The translations under genes were made by a program, and so were the position numbers. The notes beneath the pieces were generated by a model that saw only the letters and a program-made list of their open reading frames with translations, was not told the DNA's origin and searched no databases. This document shows, in pieces, positions 31,677 through 40,688 of a DNA stretch of 64,000 bases (the stretch's first letter is position 1; the number at the start of each line of letters is the position of its first letter). Origin of the DNA: Streptomyces nojiriensis (GTDB taxonomy: Bacteria > Actinomycetota > Actinomycetes > Streptomycetales > Streptomycetaceae); assembly GCF_017639205.1 (NCBI RefSeq), contig NZ_CP071139.1, positions 7,997,501 to 8,061,500 on the forward strand. Direction: 5' to 3'.

Positions 31677-32638
31677 AGGGGCTGCCTCTCGGGACTGAAG
31701 TGGCGGAACCCGGAACTGTCGGTGCACTCCGGCCGCGTCGGCTTCCATGGGACCGACCTGGCCGACAGGATCAACGGCCCGGCCAGGCGGGAGACGGTGC
31801 CCCAGAGCGAGGAGGTCGCACCTGCCCCCTCATCGACCGGTCCGGCGCTTCCCTGCCCGCGTGCGGCGATGGTGCGCAGGGTGATGCCGAAGGACTTGCG
31901 GTAGGCGTCCTCCACCAGAGCGCGCCGGACCGCGGGCCACAGTACGGGGGTGATCGCCCGCCACAACGGGGGGAGGACGAATTGCTGCTGGGCGCAGATG
32001 GTCACACCGGTGCCGCCGCCCGGGGTCCGGGCGAAGAGCACCGAGCCGTCGTCCTGAACCGCGGAGCCGTTCGCACTGTGGACCTGTCGCCAGCGCAGCA
32101 CCTGTTCGTCCGGGCCGTAGTCGATGGTCTCCAGCTTGCAGACGTCGACTACATCCGCGCCGGCCAGCGCGAGGTGGGCGGGCTGGGCCCGGCTGATGCT
32201 GCGCTCGAGCTGCCGGACCGGCCTTCCGGTCTCGTCGCGCGCCAGGACCTCCGTACGACCTGAAAGGTAGCCGCTGGTCAGACCGATCACCCGGCTGATG
32301 TCGACGCGCGCGGTGAACTCGTCGAACGGCGTACCCATTTCCGCATCGCAGCGGAACAGAACGGCTTCGTCCAGGTAGCGCCACCGCATCCCGTCCGCGC
32401 CCGGCGGCACGGCCGCGATCAGCTGGTCCAGCAGTTCCAGATGACGGGCCAACGCTTCGAACTCCGCGGGTCCGAAGGCCGGTACATCGACCCCGAGCGG
32501 TATCGCCGCCGTGCGGACCGCGGCGTCGTCGGGGCGCATCCGAAGGGCGGTGGCCAGCTCTGTCGCCAGCTCCGCCGTCCGGTCGGCGACGGCCAGCACC
32601 CTTCGCAGTGCCTCTTCGGCCAGGGGGATGTCGGACAT
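31673..32638 (-). CDS. Conserved-looking protein of unknown function, coupled to the propeller gene
   Basis: 321 aa, soluble, no signal peptide. The N-terminal third is helical (LAEEALRRVLAVADRTAELA). The middle is beta-rich and may be a START/SRPBCC-like or lipocalin-like fold (VLFRCDAEMGTPFDEFTARV, VLRWRQVHSANGSAVQDDGS). A region rich in Trp, Pro and Leu follows (PPLWRAITPVLWPAVRRAL). No catalytic motif is evident. It shares a 4-bp stop/start overlap with the downstream propeller gene, implying a joint function. Confidence 0.7.
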   Translation of the reverse strand: MSDIPLAEEALRRVLAVADRTAELATELATALRMRPDDAAVRTAAIPLGVDVPAFGPAEFEALARHLELLDQLIAAVPPGADGMRWRYLDEAVLFRCDAEMGTPFDEFTARVDISRVIGLTSGYLSGRTEVLARDETGRPVRQLERSISRAQPAHLALAGADVVDVCKLETIDYGPDEQVLRWRQVHSANGSAVQDDGSVLFARTPGGGTGVTICAQQQFVLPPLWRAITPVLWPAVRRALVEDAYRKSFGITLRTIAARGQGSAGPVDEGAGATSSLWGTVSRLAGPLILSARSVPWKPTRPECTDSSGFRHFSPERQPL

Positions 32639-32779
32639 GACCCCGCCCTACCCGGCGCCGTCATCTCCCACACCGGCCGTCCCCGCCAGGGATGAACCTG
32701 TCGGACGGCGGCAGGGCGGACGTTCGGCTCTGCTATGGGCGCTGCCGGAGCATGGGCGCCTTCCGGAACCGTGCGGGAG

Positions 32780-34000
32780 TCACAGGAACCGGCGGAGGGG
32801 GGTGACCGCAAGCTCGCGCAGGCGTTGCGCCGCAGAGCGGCGGTTCCAGCGTGCTGGCTCCATTGGCTCGCTGACCTGCAGGTCCTCGTCGAAGTGCTGG
32901 TCCAGGGTTGCGGTGAAGTCTTCGTCAAGGACCGCGAGCATGACCTCTTCGTCATGGTCCAGGGAGCGACGGTTGAAATTGGTGGAGCCGATGAGTGCCG
33001 CGATCCGGTCGACGGTGATGACCTTGGCGTGCATCATCGTCGGCTGGTACTCGAAGATCTTCACCCCGCAGGCGAGGAGGTCCGCGTAGAAGTTCTGACC
33101 GGCCAGCCGGCAGACGCGCTTGTCGGTGTGGGGGCCGGGCAGGAGTATCTCGACCTCGACGCCCCGACGTGCTGCCGCGCACAGCAGCTCGATGAAGTAG
33201 GCGTCCGGAGCGAAGTAGGCGGTGGACAGGCGGAAGCGATGCTGGGCGGATTCGATGGCGACCCGGATCAGGGTCTGCATGTCCTGCCATCCGATGCTGG
33301 CCGACCCCCGGACGACCTGTACCACCGCCCCGCCCTGCGGCGCGTGCTCGGTGAAGCGGTCCCGGTCGTCGAAGAGGGTGTCGTGGCACTCGGCCCAGTT
33401 CTGTGCGAAAGCGGCGGCGACGCCGTCCACGGCGGGGCCGCGCAGCCGGACGTGGGTGTCGCGCCACTCGTTCTCGTTGCGGGCGTTGCCGCACCATTCC
33501 TCGGCGATGCCGACTCCGCCGGTGAACGCCGTCCGTTCGTCGACGACGAGCACTTTGCGGTGGCAGCGGTGGTTCTGCTTGAGCGGGGAGAGGTGGAGGG
33601 GCTTGCGGAACCACGCGACGTCGACCCCGGCGTCCTCCATCAGATCCAGCAGGTCCTGCTCGATGAGCCGGCTGCCGAAGCCGTCCAGCAGCAGCCGCAC
33701 CCGGACGCCCGCTCGGGCCCGGTCCGCCAGTGCCTGGGCGAACTGCCGGGCTATCGCGCCGCGCCAGTACACGAACGTCATCATGTCGACGGTGTGTTCG
33801 GCGGCGCGGACGCTGTCCAGCATCGCAGTGAAGATCTCGTCCCCGTTGCGCAGGGCGAGCAACGCGTTTCCTTCGGTTGCGGCGATGCCGATCAGCCGCT
33901 CGAGGCGGCGCCGCATCCGCTGCTTGCGCTCGGCCACCGACAGCGCTGGGGCGGGCGTCGTTCCGCCGGACAGTCGCGCCCCGCTGGTTGCACTCGTCAT
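32780..34000 (-). CDS. Phospholipase D-family protein (cardiolipin synthase-like)
   Basis: 406 aa with two HKD motifs: CHRKVLVVDERTAFTGG and MHAKVITVDRIAALIGSTNFN. Two complete motifs define PLD enzymes such as cardiolipin synthase. The N-terminal membrane helices of classical cardiolipin synthase are absent, so this is a soluble or peripheral form. ATG 34000 is chosen for the AGGTGGAG RBS; the open frame further upstream looks non-coding. It stands alone, and the function on lipids is inferred from the family. Confidence 0.9.
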   Translation of the reverse strand: MTSATSGARLSGGTTPAPALSVAERKQRMRRRLERLIGIAATEGNALLALRNGDEIFTAMLDSVRAAEHTVDMMTFVYWRGAIARQFAQALADRARAGVRVRLLLDGFGSRLIEQDLLDLMEDAGVDVAWFRKPLHLSPLKQNHRCHRKVLVVDERTAFTGGVGIAEEWCGNARNENEWRDTHVRLRGPAVDGVAAAFAQNWAECHDTLFDDRDRFTEHAPQGGAVVQVVRGSASIGWQDMQTLIRVAIESAQHRFRLSTAYFAPDAYFIELLCAAARRGVEVEILLPGPHTDKRVCRLAGQNFYADLLACGVKIFEYQPTMMHAKVITVDRIAALIGSTNFNRRSLDHDEEVMLAVLDEDFTATLDQHFDEDLQVSEPMEPARWNRRSAAQRLRELAVTPLRRFL

Positions 34001-34224
34001 GACTCCACCTGACCGGTCGGGGACGCCGCCCCGGACGTCCGGCAACCGCCGGGGCGAGCCGACTGTACACAGCCGCAGACCGGGAAGGGGTGCGGGTCTT
34101 CCCCTCGTCGTGCGGTTGCGGCGCTGAAGGGGCCGCAGCGCCGGCACTCGCGGCCGGTGCCGTTCGAAGCTGATTACCTACCCTTCGAACACGCGAAAAT
34201 CTATGTTGGTCAGAGTAGACATTG

Positions 34225-34659
34225 GGCGGTGGCCTAGTTATGGTTTCTCTCGTAGCCCAGAGAGACAGCAGGGCCCGGCAGAGATGAACTGCCGGGCGTG
34301 GTGCCCGTAAGCGCAGTGCGTAGGACGGTGCGGCGGTGGAGTTCCGAAGCCAGGGTTGTTGCGCAGGGCGACGGGACTGATGGCCGGACCGGGTGGCCCG
34401 CAGTGATCAGGGGTCGCCGTGAGCAGTGCCGCAGTTGACGCAGCAAGCAGGTTGATCACCGAGGGAAGAACGGAGGAACCGCGCCATCAGGATCGCCCGG
34501 GCGGAAGTCCTGAGCCCGGGTACCGCAGGACATCGATAGTGAGGTGGTCTCCGGTCAAGCAACCGCGATCCCCGCGCCCCCGACATCGTTCGAGTCGGGC
34601 ATGCGGAAACAGAAGGGCGGCTCGGAACTGGTGCCGGCAGATGGTGTAGAAGTTCCCTC
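34225..34659 (+). ncRNA. Structured long leader or small RNA upstream of the cold-shock gene set
   Basis: The 714 bp between the PLD gene and the MerR-like gene contain no credible protein frame. From about 34225 they fold locally: stem TCTCTC/GAGAGA (34246-34251 with 34260-34265), stem CCCGGCAG/CTGCCGGG (34274-34281 with 34289-34296) and further GC pairings. The AT-rich stretch at about 34180-34240 just before could be the promoter. This is either a 5' untranslated leader of more than 400 nt or a separate RNA ending at the hairpin at 34660. No Rfam family is claimed. Confidence 0.4.
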
Positions 34660-34691
34660 GGGGCCCTGGTGCCGTACGGCACCAGGGCCCC
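34660..34691 (+). promoter_or_regulatory. Perfect 32-bp palindrome (hairpin) just before the MerR-like gene
   Basis: The 32 bp are a perfect inverted repeat (half-site GGGGCCCTGGTGCCGT) ending 23 bp before the ATG of the MerR-like gene. As RNA it forms a very stable hairpin that could terminate the upstream leader, act as an attenuator or gate the ribosome site. As DNA it could be a dimer-binding operator, for instance for the MerR-like protein itself. Confidence 0.7.
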
Positions 34692-34714
34692 TCCATGTGT
34701 TCCAGAGAGGTGCA

Positions 34715-35065
34715 ATGACAGCAGAGAATCCGACAGGCCCGCTCGGCGGCCACCTGGACGACGACGACTACCCCGCCTACACCATGGGTCGTGCCGCCGA
34801 GATGCTCGGCACCACCCCGGGCTTCCTCCGCGCCATCGGCGAGGCCCGCCTGATCACGCCGCTCCGCTCCGAGGGCGGCCACCGCCGCTACTCCCGCTAC
34901 CAGCTGCGCATCGCGGCCCGAGCCCGGGAACTCGTCGATCAGGGAACCCCCGTCGAGGCCGCCTGTCGCATCGTCATCCTTGAGGACCAGCTCGAGGAAG
35001 CCCAGCGCCTCAACGCCGAGTACCGCGCCGCCGCCGCGTCGTCCGGCCCGCCGCCCGCGGCCTGA
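34715..35065 (+). CDS. MerR-like helix-turn-helix protein
   Basis: 116 aa. A single MerR/HspR-type winged helix (YTMGRAAEMLGTTPGFLRAI, then EGGHRRYSRYQLR) is followed by a short helical tail and no ligand domain, so it is a minimal regulator. In Streptomyces such genes commonly precede a cold-shock protein gene, as here. GAGAGG lies 4 nt before the ATG. It probably controls the leader region and the downstream cold-shock genes. Confidence 0.88.
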   Translation: MTAENPTGPLGGHLDDDDYPAYTMGRAAEMLGTTPGFLRAIGEARLITPLRSEGGHRRYSRYQLRIAARARELVDQGTPVEAACRIVILEDQLEEAQRLNAEYRAAAASSGPPPAA

Positions 35066-35446
35066 GGTGGGCGGGCCCGCCGGTCCCGGTGGGCCGCGCA
35101 CCCGCGCGCCTCGGGGCGTGGTGGTGCTCGTATCCCTCTGTCCGAAAAAGTGTTGGGCCCGGGCTGCCAATATCTGTCACCGCGATACGAGGATTTAGCG
35201 GTCCATGCGGAGAGGGTTTTTATCGCGGCGACCACGGTGAATTGCTATTCGTACGCAGATCGCTACGGCATGCTATTGTCGATCTCAGTTGCAGTCGTGG
35301 TTCCCAAAACTTCAAGCGCCTCCAGTCGGCCTCCGTGTCGTGGGAGTGCTTCGTATTTCCGGGTTGTTTTCCGGTGGGGCGTCATCGCGGCGACACGGTG
35401 TCCGTACAGTGCGGATGCCGGTGTACTGCCCCAAAGGAGATCTGAC
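35066..35446 (+). other. Long AT-richer leader of the cold-shock gene
   Basis: 381 bp without a gene, clearly lower in GC than its surroundings (for example 35160-35350). Long untranslated leaders are usual for cold-shock genes and often act as temperature-responsive RNA. It ends in a strong AAAGGAGA RBS at 35433-35440. No precise promoter can be assigned. Confidence 0.5.
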
Positions 35447-35650
35447 ATGGCATCTGGCACCGTGAAGTGGTTCAACGCGGCAAAGGGTTTCGGCTTCATC
35501 GAGCAGGACGGTGGCGGCGCCGACGTGTTCGCCCACTTCTCGAACATCGCCGCCCAGGGCTTCCGCGAGCTGGCTGAAGGCCAGAAGGTCACCTTCGACA
35601 TCGCGCAGGGCCAGAAGGGTCCGACGGCCGAGAACATCGTTCCCGCCTGA
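35447..35650 (+). CDS. Cold-shock protein (CspA family)
   Basis: 67 aa, the standard length of a single cold-shock domain. RNA-binding motifs are KGFGFIEQD (RNP1) and VFAHFSNI (RNP2). It binds single-stranded RNA and DNA and acts as an RNA chaperone in the cold. The DEAD-box helicase downstream would work with it to remove RNA structure. A UUCG-loop terminator follows directly, so it is probably mostly expressed as a short transcript. Confidence 0.97.
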   Translation: MASGTVKWFNAAKGFGFIEQDGGGADVFAHFSNIAAQGFRELAEGQKVTFDIAQGQKGPTAENIVPA

Positions 35651-35668
35651 CGCTGACGCGTACTTCGT

Positions 35669-35706
35669 AGCTGGGGCCCGCATCCTTCGGGGTGCGGGCC
35701 CCAGCT
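35669..35706 (+). terminator. Terminator after the cold-shock gene
   Basis: A 17-bp stem with one wobble pair (from 35669 to 35706) closes on a TTCG tetraloop, an especially stable RNA hairpin, 18 bp after the stop codon. The remaining DNA up to 35974 holds no gene and forms the leader of the helicase gene. Confidence 0.88.
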
Positions 35707-35974
35707 GCAGGCATCTCCCGCAGTGGGTTCACCTGCGGGACGCCCCCTCACCACCCAGAGGCGCCGATCCGGCAAGCGGACCTCTTCGGACCTGCACCCG
35801 AGTCGATCTCGGGAATTTCACGTCCAGCGTCACCCATTTTCATGGCGGCGCCCGCACGGACTTCATGCGGCCGTCTTCGCTTTCGCATTCCATTCGGTCC
35901 GTTCTTGCGATTCCCCGTGCTGTTCTTCGGCTGCCGGAATTCCTTGATGCGCGCCGTGTCAAGGAAGGTTCTCA

Positions 35975-37492
35975 ATGAACCCCGTACGTACGAACAACCG
36001 CTCCGCTCACACCCGCAGCCGCACCGGCGGCCCCACCTCCGGTTCCGCCGCCGGTTCAGGCCGGGGCAGTCGTTTCGGTTCCTCCGCCCCGAGCCGTTCC
36101 TCCGCCCCGAGCCGCTCCGGCGGCTACGGCCGCCGGCTCGCCGCGGTGCAGGGCGAATTCGCCCTGCCCAAGACGATCACTCCCGCCCTGCCCGCCGTCG
36201 AGGCCTTCGCCGACCTCGCCATGCCCGCGGAACTGCTCGCCGCACTGACCGCGGAGGGCGTGACCGTACCGTTCCCGATCCAGGGAGCCACCCTGCCCAA
36301 CACCCTCGCGGGCCGCGACGTGCTCGGCCGCGGCCGCACCGGCTCCGGCAAGACCCTGGCCTTCGGCCTCGCTCTGCTGGCCCGCACCGCCGGGCAGCGC
36401 GCCGAGCCCCGCCAGCCCCTCGCCCTGATCCTCGTACCGACCCGCGAGCTGGCCCAGCAGGTGACCGACGCCCTCACCCCCTACGCCCGCTCGGTCAAGC
36501 TGCGGCTGGCCACCGTCGTCGGCGGGATGCCCATCAGGCGGCAGGCGAGCGCGCTGCGCGGCGGCGCCGAGGTCGTCGTCGCCACGCCCGGCAGGCTGAA
36601 GGACCTCATCGACCGCGGGGACTGCCGGCTGAACCAGGTCGCGACCACCGTCCTGGACGAAGCCGACCAGATGGCCGACATGGGCTTCATGCCCCAGGTC
36701 ACCGCCCTGCTCGACCAGGTGCGCCCCGAAGGCCAGCGGATGCTGTTCTCCGCCACCCTGGACCGCAACGTCGACCTGCTGGTGCGCCGCTACCTGACCG
36801 ACCCTGTCGTGCACTCGGTGGACCCCTCGGCCGGTGCCGTCACCACGATGGAGCACCACGTGTTGCACGTGCACGGTGCTGACAAGCACCGCACGACGAC
36901 GGAGATCGCGGCGCGCGAGGGCCGGGTGATCATGTTCCTGGACACCAAGCACGCCGTCGACCGGCTGACCCAGGACCTGCTGAACAGCGGTGTCCGGGCC
37001 GCCGCCCTGCACGGCGGCAAGTCGCAGCCGCAGCGCACCCGCACCCTCGCCCAGTTCAAGACCGGGCACGTCACCGTCCTGGTCGCCACCAACGTCGCCG
37101 CCCGCGGCATCCACGTCGACAACCTCGACCTGGTCGTCAACGTGGACCCGCCGACCGACCACAAGGACTACCTCCACCGTGGCGGCCGTACCGCCCGTGC
37201 CGGGGAGTCCGGCAGCGTCGTCACCCTCGTGACGCCCCACCAGCGCCGCGACATGACCCGCCTCATGGCCGCCGCCGGCATCGTCCCGCAGACCACCCAG
37301 GTCCGCTCCGGCGAAGAGGCCCTCAGCCGGATCACCGGCGCCCAGGCCCCCTGCGGCATCCCGGTCACCATCACCGCGCCGGTGTCCGAGCAGCCCAAGC
37401 GCAGCGCAGCCTCCCGCGGCCGACGCGGTCCCGCTTCGGCAGCCCGGCGCTTGAACGCGCGCCGGTCCGCCTTCAACGCGGCGGCGGCCTGA
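35975..37492 (+). CDS. DEAD-box RNA helicase
   Basis: 505 aa. Motifs in order are the Q-motif PFPIQGATLP, Walker A GRGRTGSGKT, PTRELAQQ, VLDEADQM (DEAD box), LFSATL and the C-terminal LVATNVAARGIHVDNLD and HRGGRTARAG. The first 60 residues are disordered and rich in Ser, Gly and Arg, and the last 40 are basic and Arg/Ala-rich; both probably bind RNA. Placed after cspA it is a likely cold-adaptation helicase for RNA unwinding and ribosome assembly. AAGGAAGG precedes the ATG. Confidence 0.96.
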   Translation: MNPVRTNNRSAHTRSRTGGPTSGSAAGSGRGSRFGSSAPSRSSAPSRSGGYGRRLAAVQGEFALPKTITPALPAVEAFADLAMPAELLAALTAEGVTVPFPIQGATLPNTLAGRDVLGRGRTGSGKTLAFGLALLARTAGQRAEPRQPLALILVPTRELAQQVTDALTPYARSVKLRLATVVGGMPIRRQASALRGGAEVVVATPGRLKDLIDRGDCRLNQVATTVLDEADQMADMGFMPQVTALLDQVRPEGQRMLFSATLDRNVDLLVRRYLTDPVVHSVDPSAGAVTTMEHHVLHVHGADKHRTTTEIAAREGRVIMFLDTKHAVDRLTQDLLNSGVRAAALHGGKSQPQRTRTLAQFKTGHVTVLVATNVAARGIHVDNLDLVVNVDPPTDHKDYLHRGGRTARAGESGSVVTLVTPHQRRDMTRLMAAAGIVPQTTQVRSGEEALSRITGAQAPCGIPVTITAPVSEQPKRSAASRGRRGPASAARRLNARRSAFNAAAA

Positions 37493-37538
37493 GAACCACG
37501 TGATCAGGAAACTGACCCATCTCTGCAGGAGGCACGTT

Positions 37539-37943
37539 GTGACGCTGGTCCAGATGCAGTTCCGCTCGGTGAGCGCCAACCCCGCGCACCAGACGGTGGC
37601 CGATGCCATGGAGGCCGCCGGGCCGCAGGTCTGCGACGACATGACGGTCGAAGTGGCCCTGTCCGTCATGGCCAGTGCCCGCGCGGGACATCTGCTGGTC
37701 TGCGACGAGGACGGCGTGTGCGCCGGTCTGGTCACCCCGGCTCAGCTCGCGGCCGTCCGTGACGGCGACGCGTACACGGACCGAACCCGGCTGCGCGACG
37801 TCCTCGGTGACCGCGCGCCGTCCGCCTCGCCTCTCACCACCATGGCCGAAGCCGAGCACGCGATGCGTTACCGCCGCCTCGATGCCCTGCCCGTCGTCGA
37901 CGAACAAGGCAGTGCCCTGGGCGTCCTGGCCCTTGCACGCTGA
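37539..37943 (+). CDS. CBS-domain protein
   Basis: 134 aa with two CBS motifs (MTVEVALSVMASARAGHLLV and AEAEHAMRYRRLDALPVV), which form one Bateman module that binds adenosine nucleotides. The GTG at 37539 is preferred because AGGAGG lies 6 nt upstream; the frame extends up to a GTG at 37500 that lacks an RBS. It follows the helicase by 46 bp and is probably co-transcribed as an energy-status sensor, which is inference. Confidence 0.88.
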   Translation: MTLVQMQFRSVSANPAHQTVADAMEAAGPQVCDDMTVEVALSVMASARAGHLLVCDEDGVCAGLVTPAQLAAVRDGDAYTDRTRLRDVLGDRAPSASPLTTMAEAEHAMRYRRLDALPVVDEQGSALGVLALAR

Positions 37944-38091
37944 ACCGCCCCACCGCGGTCGGACCGTTCGCGCCGCTGCCGGCGGGGCCCCTCGGCGCCC
38001 CGCCGACCGTACGACGGACGGGACCGGCGCGGGCCCACCCCCGATCGCGTCGGCAGTGCTGACGCTCCGGACCGACGAACAGGATGACGGG

Positions 38092-38895
38092 ATGGATATC
38101 CTCCGCAGGAACAACGTGAAGGTCAGCGGATCACCCGGCAGCCCCGTGGTGATGCTGGCGCACGGGTTCGGCTGTGACCAGAACATGTGGGGCCTGGTGG
38201 CCCCGGCGCTGGCCGAGGAATTCCGGGTGGTCCTGTTCGACTACGTCGGGTCGGGCGGCTCCGACCCGTCCGCTTGGAGCGCCGAACGCTACGGATCACT
38301 GGACGGATACGCCCGCGACGTGGTCGAGGTGTGCGAGGCCCTCGACCTGAGGGACGTGGCCTTCGTCGGGCATTCGGTCAGCGCGATGATCGGGGTACGC
38401 GCGGCGGCCACCGCCCCCGAGCGGTTCCGCTCCCTGGTCATGGTCGGCCCTTCTCCTCGCTACATCGACGACGACGCCTACCGCGGCGGCTTCAGCGCCG
38501 AGGACATCGACGAGCTGCTGGAGTCGCTCGAGTCGAACTACCTCGGCTGGTCGGCCACGATGGCACCGGTGATCATGGCCAACCCCGAACGTCCGGAACT
38601 GGGGGAGGAGCTGACCAACAGTTTCTGCGCCACCGATCCGGCTATCGCCCGCGTCTTCGCCCGCACCACGTTCCTCTCCGACAGCCGTGACGACCTGAAG
38701 TCGGTGGGCGTACCGACGCTGGTACTGGAATGCGCCCAGGACGTGATCGCGCCGCGCGAGGTCGGCGGCTACGTCCACGCGGCCATCCCCGGAAGCCGCC
38801 TGATCACCCTGGACGCAACGGGTCACTGCCCCCAGCTGAGCGCTCCCGAGGCCACCACGTCAGCCATCCGCGCGTTCCTGCGGGAGCTACGGTGA
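38092..38895 (+). CDS. rsbQ: RsbQ-like alpha/beta hydrolase
   Basis: 267 aa. The N-terminal LAHGFGCDQNMW is the hallmark of RsbQ proteins. The triad is Ser in GHSVSAM, Asp in LECAQDVIAP and His in DATGHCPQLS. In Bacillus, RsbQ activates the phosphatase RsbP under energy stress, probably by supplying or processing a small hydrophobic ligand for its PAS domain. The next gene encodes exactly such a PAS-PP2C protein, with a one-base stop/start overlap (TGATG). Confidence 0.93.
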   Translation: MDILRRNNVKVSGSPGSPVVMLAHGFGCDQNMWGLVAPALAEEFRVVLFDYVGSGGSDPSAWSAERYGSLDGYARDVVEVCEALDLRDVAFVGHSVSAMIGVRAAATAPERFRSLVMVGPSPRYIDDDAYRGGFSAEDIDELLESLESNYLGWSATMAPVIMANPERPELGEELTNSFCATDPAIARVFARTTFLSDSRDDLKSVGVPTLVLECAQDVIAPREVGGYVHAAIPGSRLITLDATGHCPQLSAPEATTSAIRAFLRELR

Positions 38896-40181
38896 TGGGG
38901 TGCACCGCCCAGAACCCTGAGCGGCCCGAGGGCGAAGAGTCCGCCACCGACGCGGTGTTCTCCTCCCTGCTGGAGGACACCGCCGAAGAGCTCTACGAAT
39001 CCGCCCCCTGCGGCTACCTGTCCACCCTGATGGACGGCACCATCGCCAGGATCAACGGAACGCTCCTGGACTGGCTCGGCCTCGCGCGCGAGGAGGTCGT
39101 GGGCCGCAGACGCTTCACCGACCTCCTCACGATCGGCGGCAAGCTCTACCACGAGACGCACTTCGCGCCGCTCCTGCGGATGCAGGGGAGGATCAGCGAG
39201 ATAGCGCTGGAACTCAAGGCGTCGGGCGGCGGGCGCCTCCCCGTCCTGGTCACCTCCCGCGTGAAGACGAGCGACGACGGCGAGCCGACGCTGATCCGCA
39301 CCACCGTCTTCGACGCACGACAGCGCCGAGCCTACGAAGGCGAACTGCTCCGCGAGCGCCAGCTGGCGGAGGAAGCCCGCCGACAGGCCGAAGCCGACAG
39401 GCAGCGGCTGCGTGAAGCACTCGCGGTGCTCCAACAGAGCCTGCTCCCCGCTGCCCTGCCCGCGGTGCCCGGAATGGATGCGGCTTCCTACTACCACACC
39501 GCCTCCGTCGACCGGCTCGGCGGAGACTTCTACGACCTGTTCCCGCTGGACGAGAAGCGCTGGGCGTTCTTTCTCGGCGACGTCTGCGGCAAAGGTCCTC
39601 AGGCTGCCGCAGTGACCTCCCTGACCCGCTACACCCTGCGCGCCGCGGCCCTCCACGACTCCGACCCCGTAGCCGCGCTGTCCACCCTGAACACCGTGCT
39701 GCACGAGCGGTTCACGGGTGGGGACCCGCGCTACTGCACCGCGATCTTCGGCGTGATGGAACCCGATCCCAGCACCGGGACGGTTGCCGTGCACCTCGCG
39801 TCCGGGGGCCATCCCCCCGCACTCGTCGTGCGCGCCGACGGCCGGGCCGACTACCTCCCCACCCCCGGCGGCCTCCTCATCGGAATCCTGCCCGACCCCC
39901 GCTTCACCTCTGCCGCGACCACCCTCGGCCCCGGCGACTCCCTCCTCCTCTACACCGACGGCCTGACCGAAGCCCGCGTCGGCACGAACCGCGAGCTCTA
40001 CGGCGAGGACGCCCTGCGCACTTTCACCGCCGGCCTCGCCCCTGCAGGGGCACATGAGCTGATCACCGCCCTCACCGGTCTCCTGGACGGCTTCGGTGAA
40101 GGCCTGGACGACGACACGGCTCTGCTCGCCCTCGGCGTGCCCCATCCCATCCCCGCCGCGCGAGAGCACGATCTGACATGA
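38895..40181 (+). CDS. rsbP: RsbP-like PAS-PP2C (SpoIIE) phosphatase
   Basis: 428 aa. A PAS domain at about 35-155 (SAPCGYLSTLMDGTIARING) is joined by a coiled coil rich in Glu, Arg and Ala (about 155-190) to a SpoIIE-type PP2C domain with the metal motifs RLGGDFYDLF, GDVCGKGPQAA and DDDTALLALG. It would dephosphorylate a STAS anti-anti-sigma factor, which is the next gene (ATGA overlap). Together with rsbQ it forms the energy-stress arm of a partner-switch pathway. Confidence 0.94.
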   Translation: MGCTAQNPERPEGEESATDAVFSSLLEDTAEELYESAPCGYLSTLMDGTIARINGTLLDWLGLAREEVVGRRRFTDLLTIGGKLYHETHFAPLLRMQGRISEIALELKASGGGRLPVLVTSRVKTSDDGEPTLIRTTVFDARQRRAYEGELLRERQLAEEARRQAEADRQRLREALAVLQQSLLPAALPAVPGMDAASYYHTASVDRLGGDFYDLFPLDEKRWAFFLGDVCGKGPQAAAVTSLTRYTLRAAALHDSDPVAALSTLNTVLHERFTGGDPRYCTAIFGVMEPDPSTGTVAVHLASGGHPPALVVRADGRADYLPTPGGLLIGILPDPRFTSAATTLGPGDSLLLYTDGLTEARVGTNRELYGEDALRTFTAGLAPAGAHELITALTGLLDGFGEGLDDDTALLALGVPHPIPAAREHDLT

Positions 40182-40537
40182 GCGCCCTGACGATCACCGC
40201 CCGAGACGCCACCACCGGCCCCGTCCTGGAAATCGCGGGCGACCTCGACTACGACCAGGCTCCCCGCCTTCGACAGGCGGTGACAGCGCTCAGCCTGGAG
40301 CCGGGACAACGCCTCGTCCTGGACCTCTCCCGGATACGGTTCTGCGACTCCAGCGGCATCACCGCCCTCATCGTCGCCCGCAACCACGCTGTCGCCGCCC
40401 GGGCGGACATCGCCCTGGCGGCCGTCCCCGACAACACGATCCGCATCCTGCGCATCGTCGGCCTCGACCGGGTCTTCACCATCCACGCCGACGTCGGCAC
40501 GGCCACAGCACACCGGCCGGGCACCAGGCGTTCCTGA
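40178..40537 (+). CDS. STAS-domain anti-sigma factor antagonist (RsbV-like)
   Basis: 119 aa, one STAS domain. The phosphorylation region is LSRIRFCDSSGITALIVA, with the Ser-Ser pair at the usual place. In its dephosphorylated form it binds an anti-sigma kinase and frees the sigma factor. The gene is translationally coupled to the RsbP-like phosphatase (ATGA), its presumed activator. No anti-sigma kinase or cognate sigma factor lies nearby, so the partners are encoded elsewhere. Confidence 0.93.
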   Translation: MSALTITARDATTGPVLEIAGDLDYDQAPRLRQAVTALSLEPGQRLVLDLSRIRFCDSSGITALIVARNHAVAARADIALAAVPDNTIRILRIVGLDRVFTIHADVGTATAHRPGTRRS

Positions 40538-40688
40538 CGACGCCGGTGCCGTAGGAGGCGTCCGTCCGGGACGCGTGACCCGGCCGCCGACGTCACGGCG
40601 AGGATTTCGGCGGGTTCCCGGCAACCTTTCGGGATCCGGCGGCAACTGAGGGGTGAACAGCGCACCTCACCCCAAGGAGCCACCGCCC

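Noticed and set aside
34234..34459. Short minus-strand frames of 70-73 aa in the leader region
   Set aside because: No RBS, poor codon bias and overlap with strong RNA stems. A structured RNA explains the region better.
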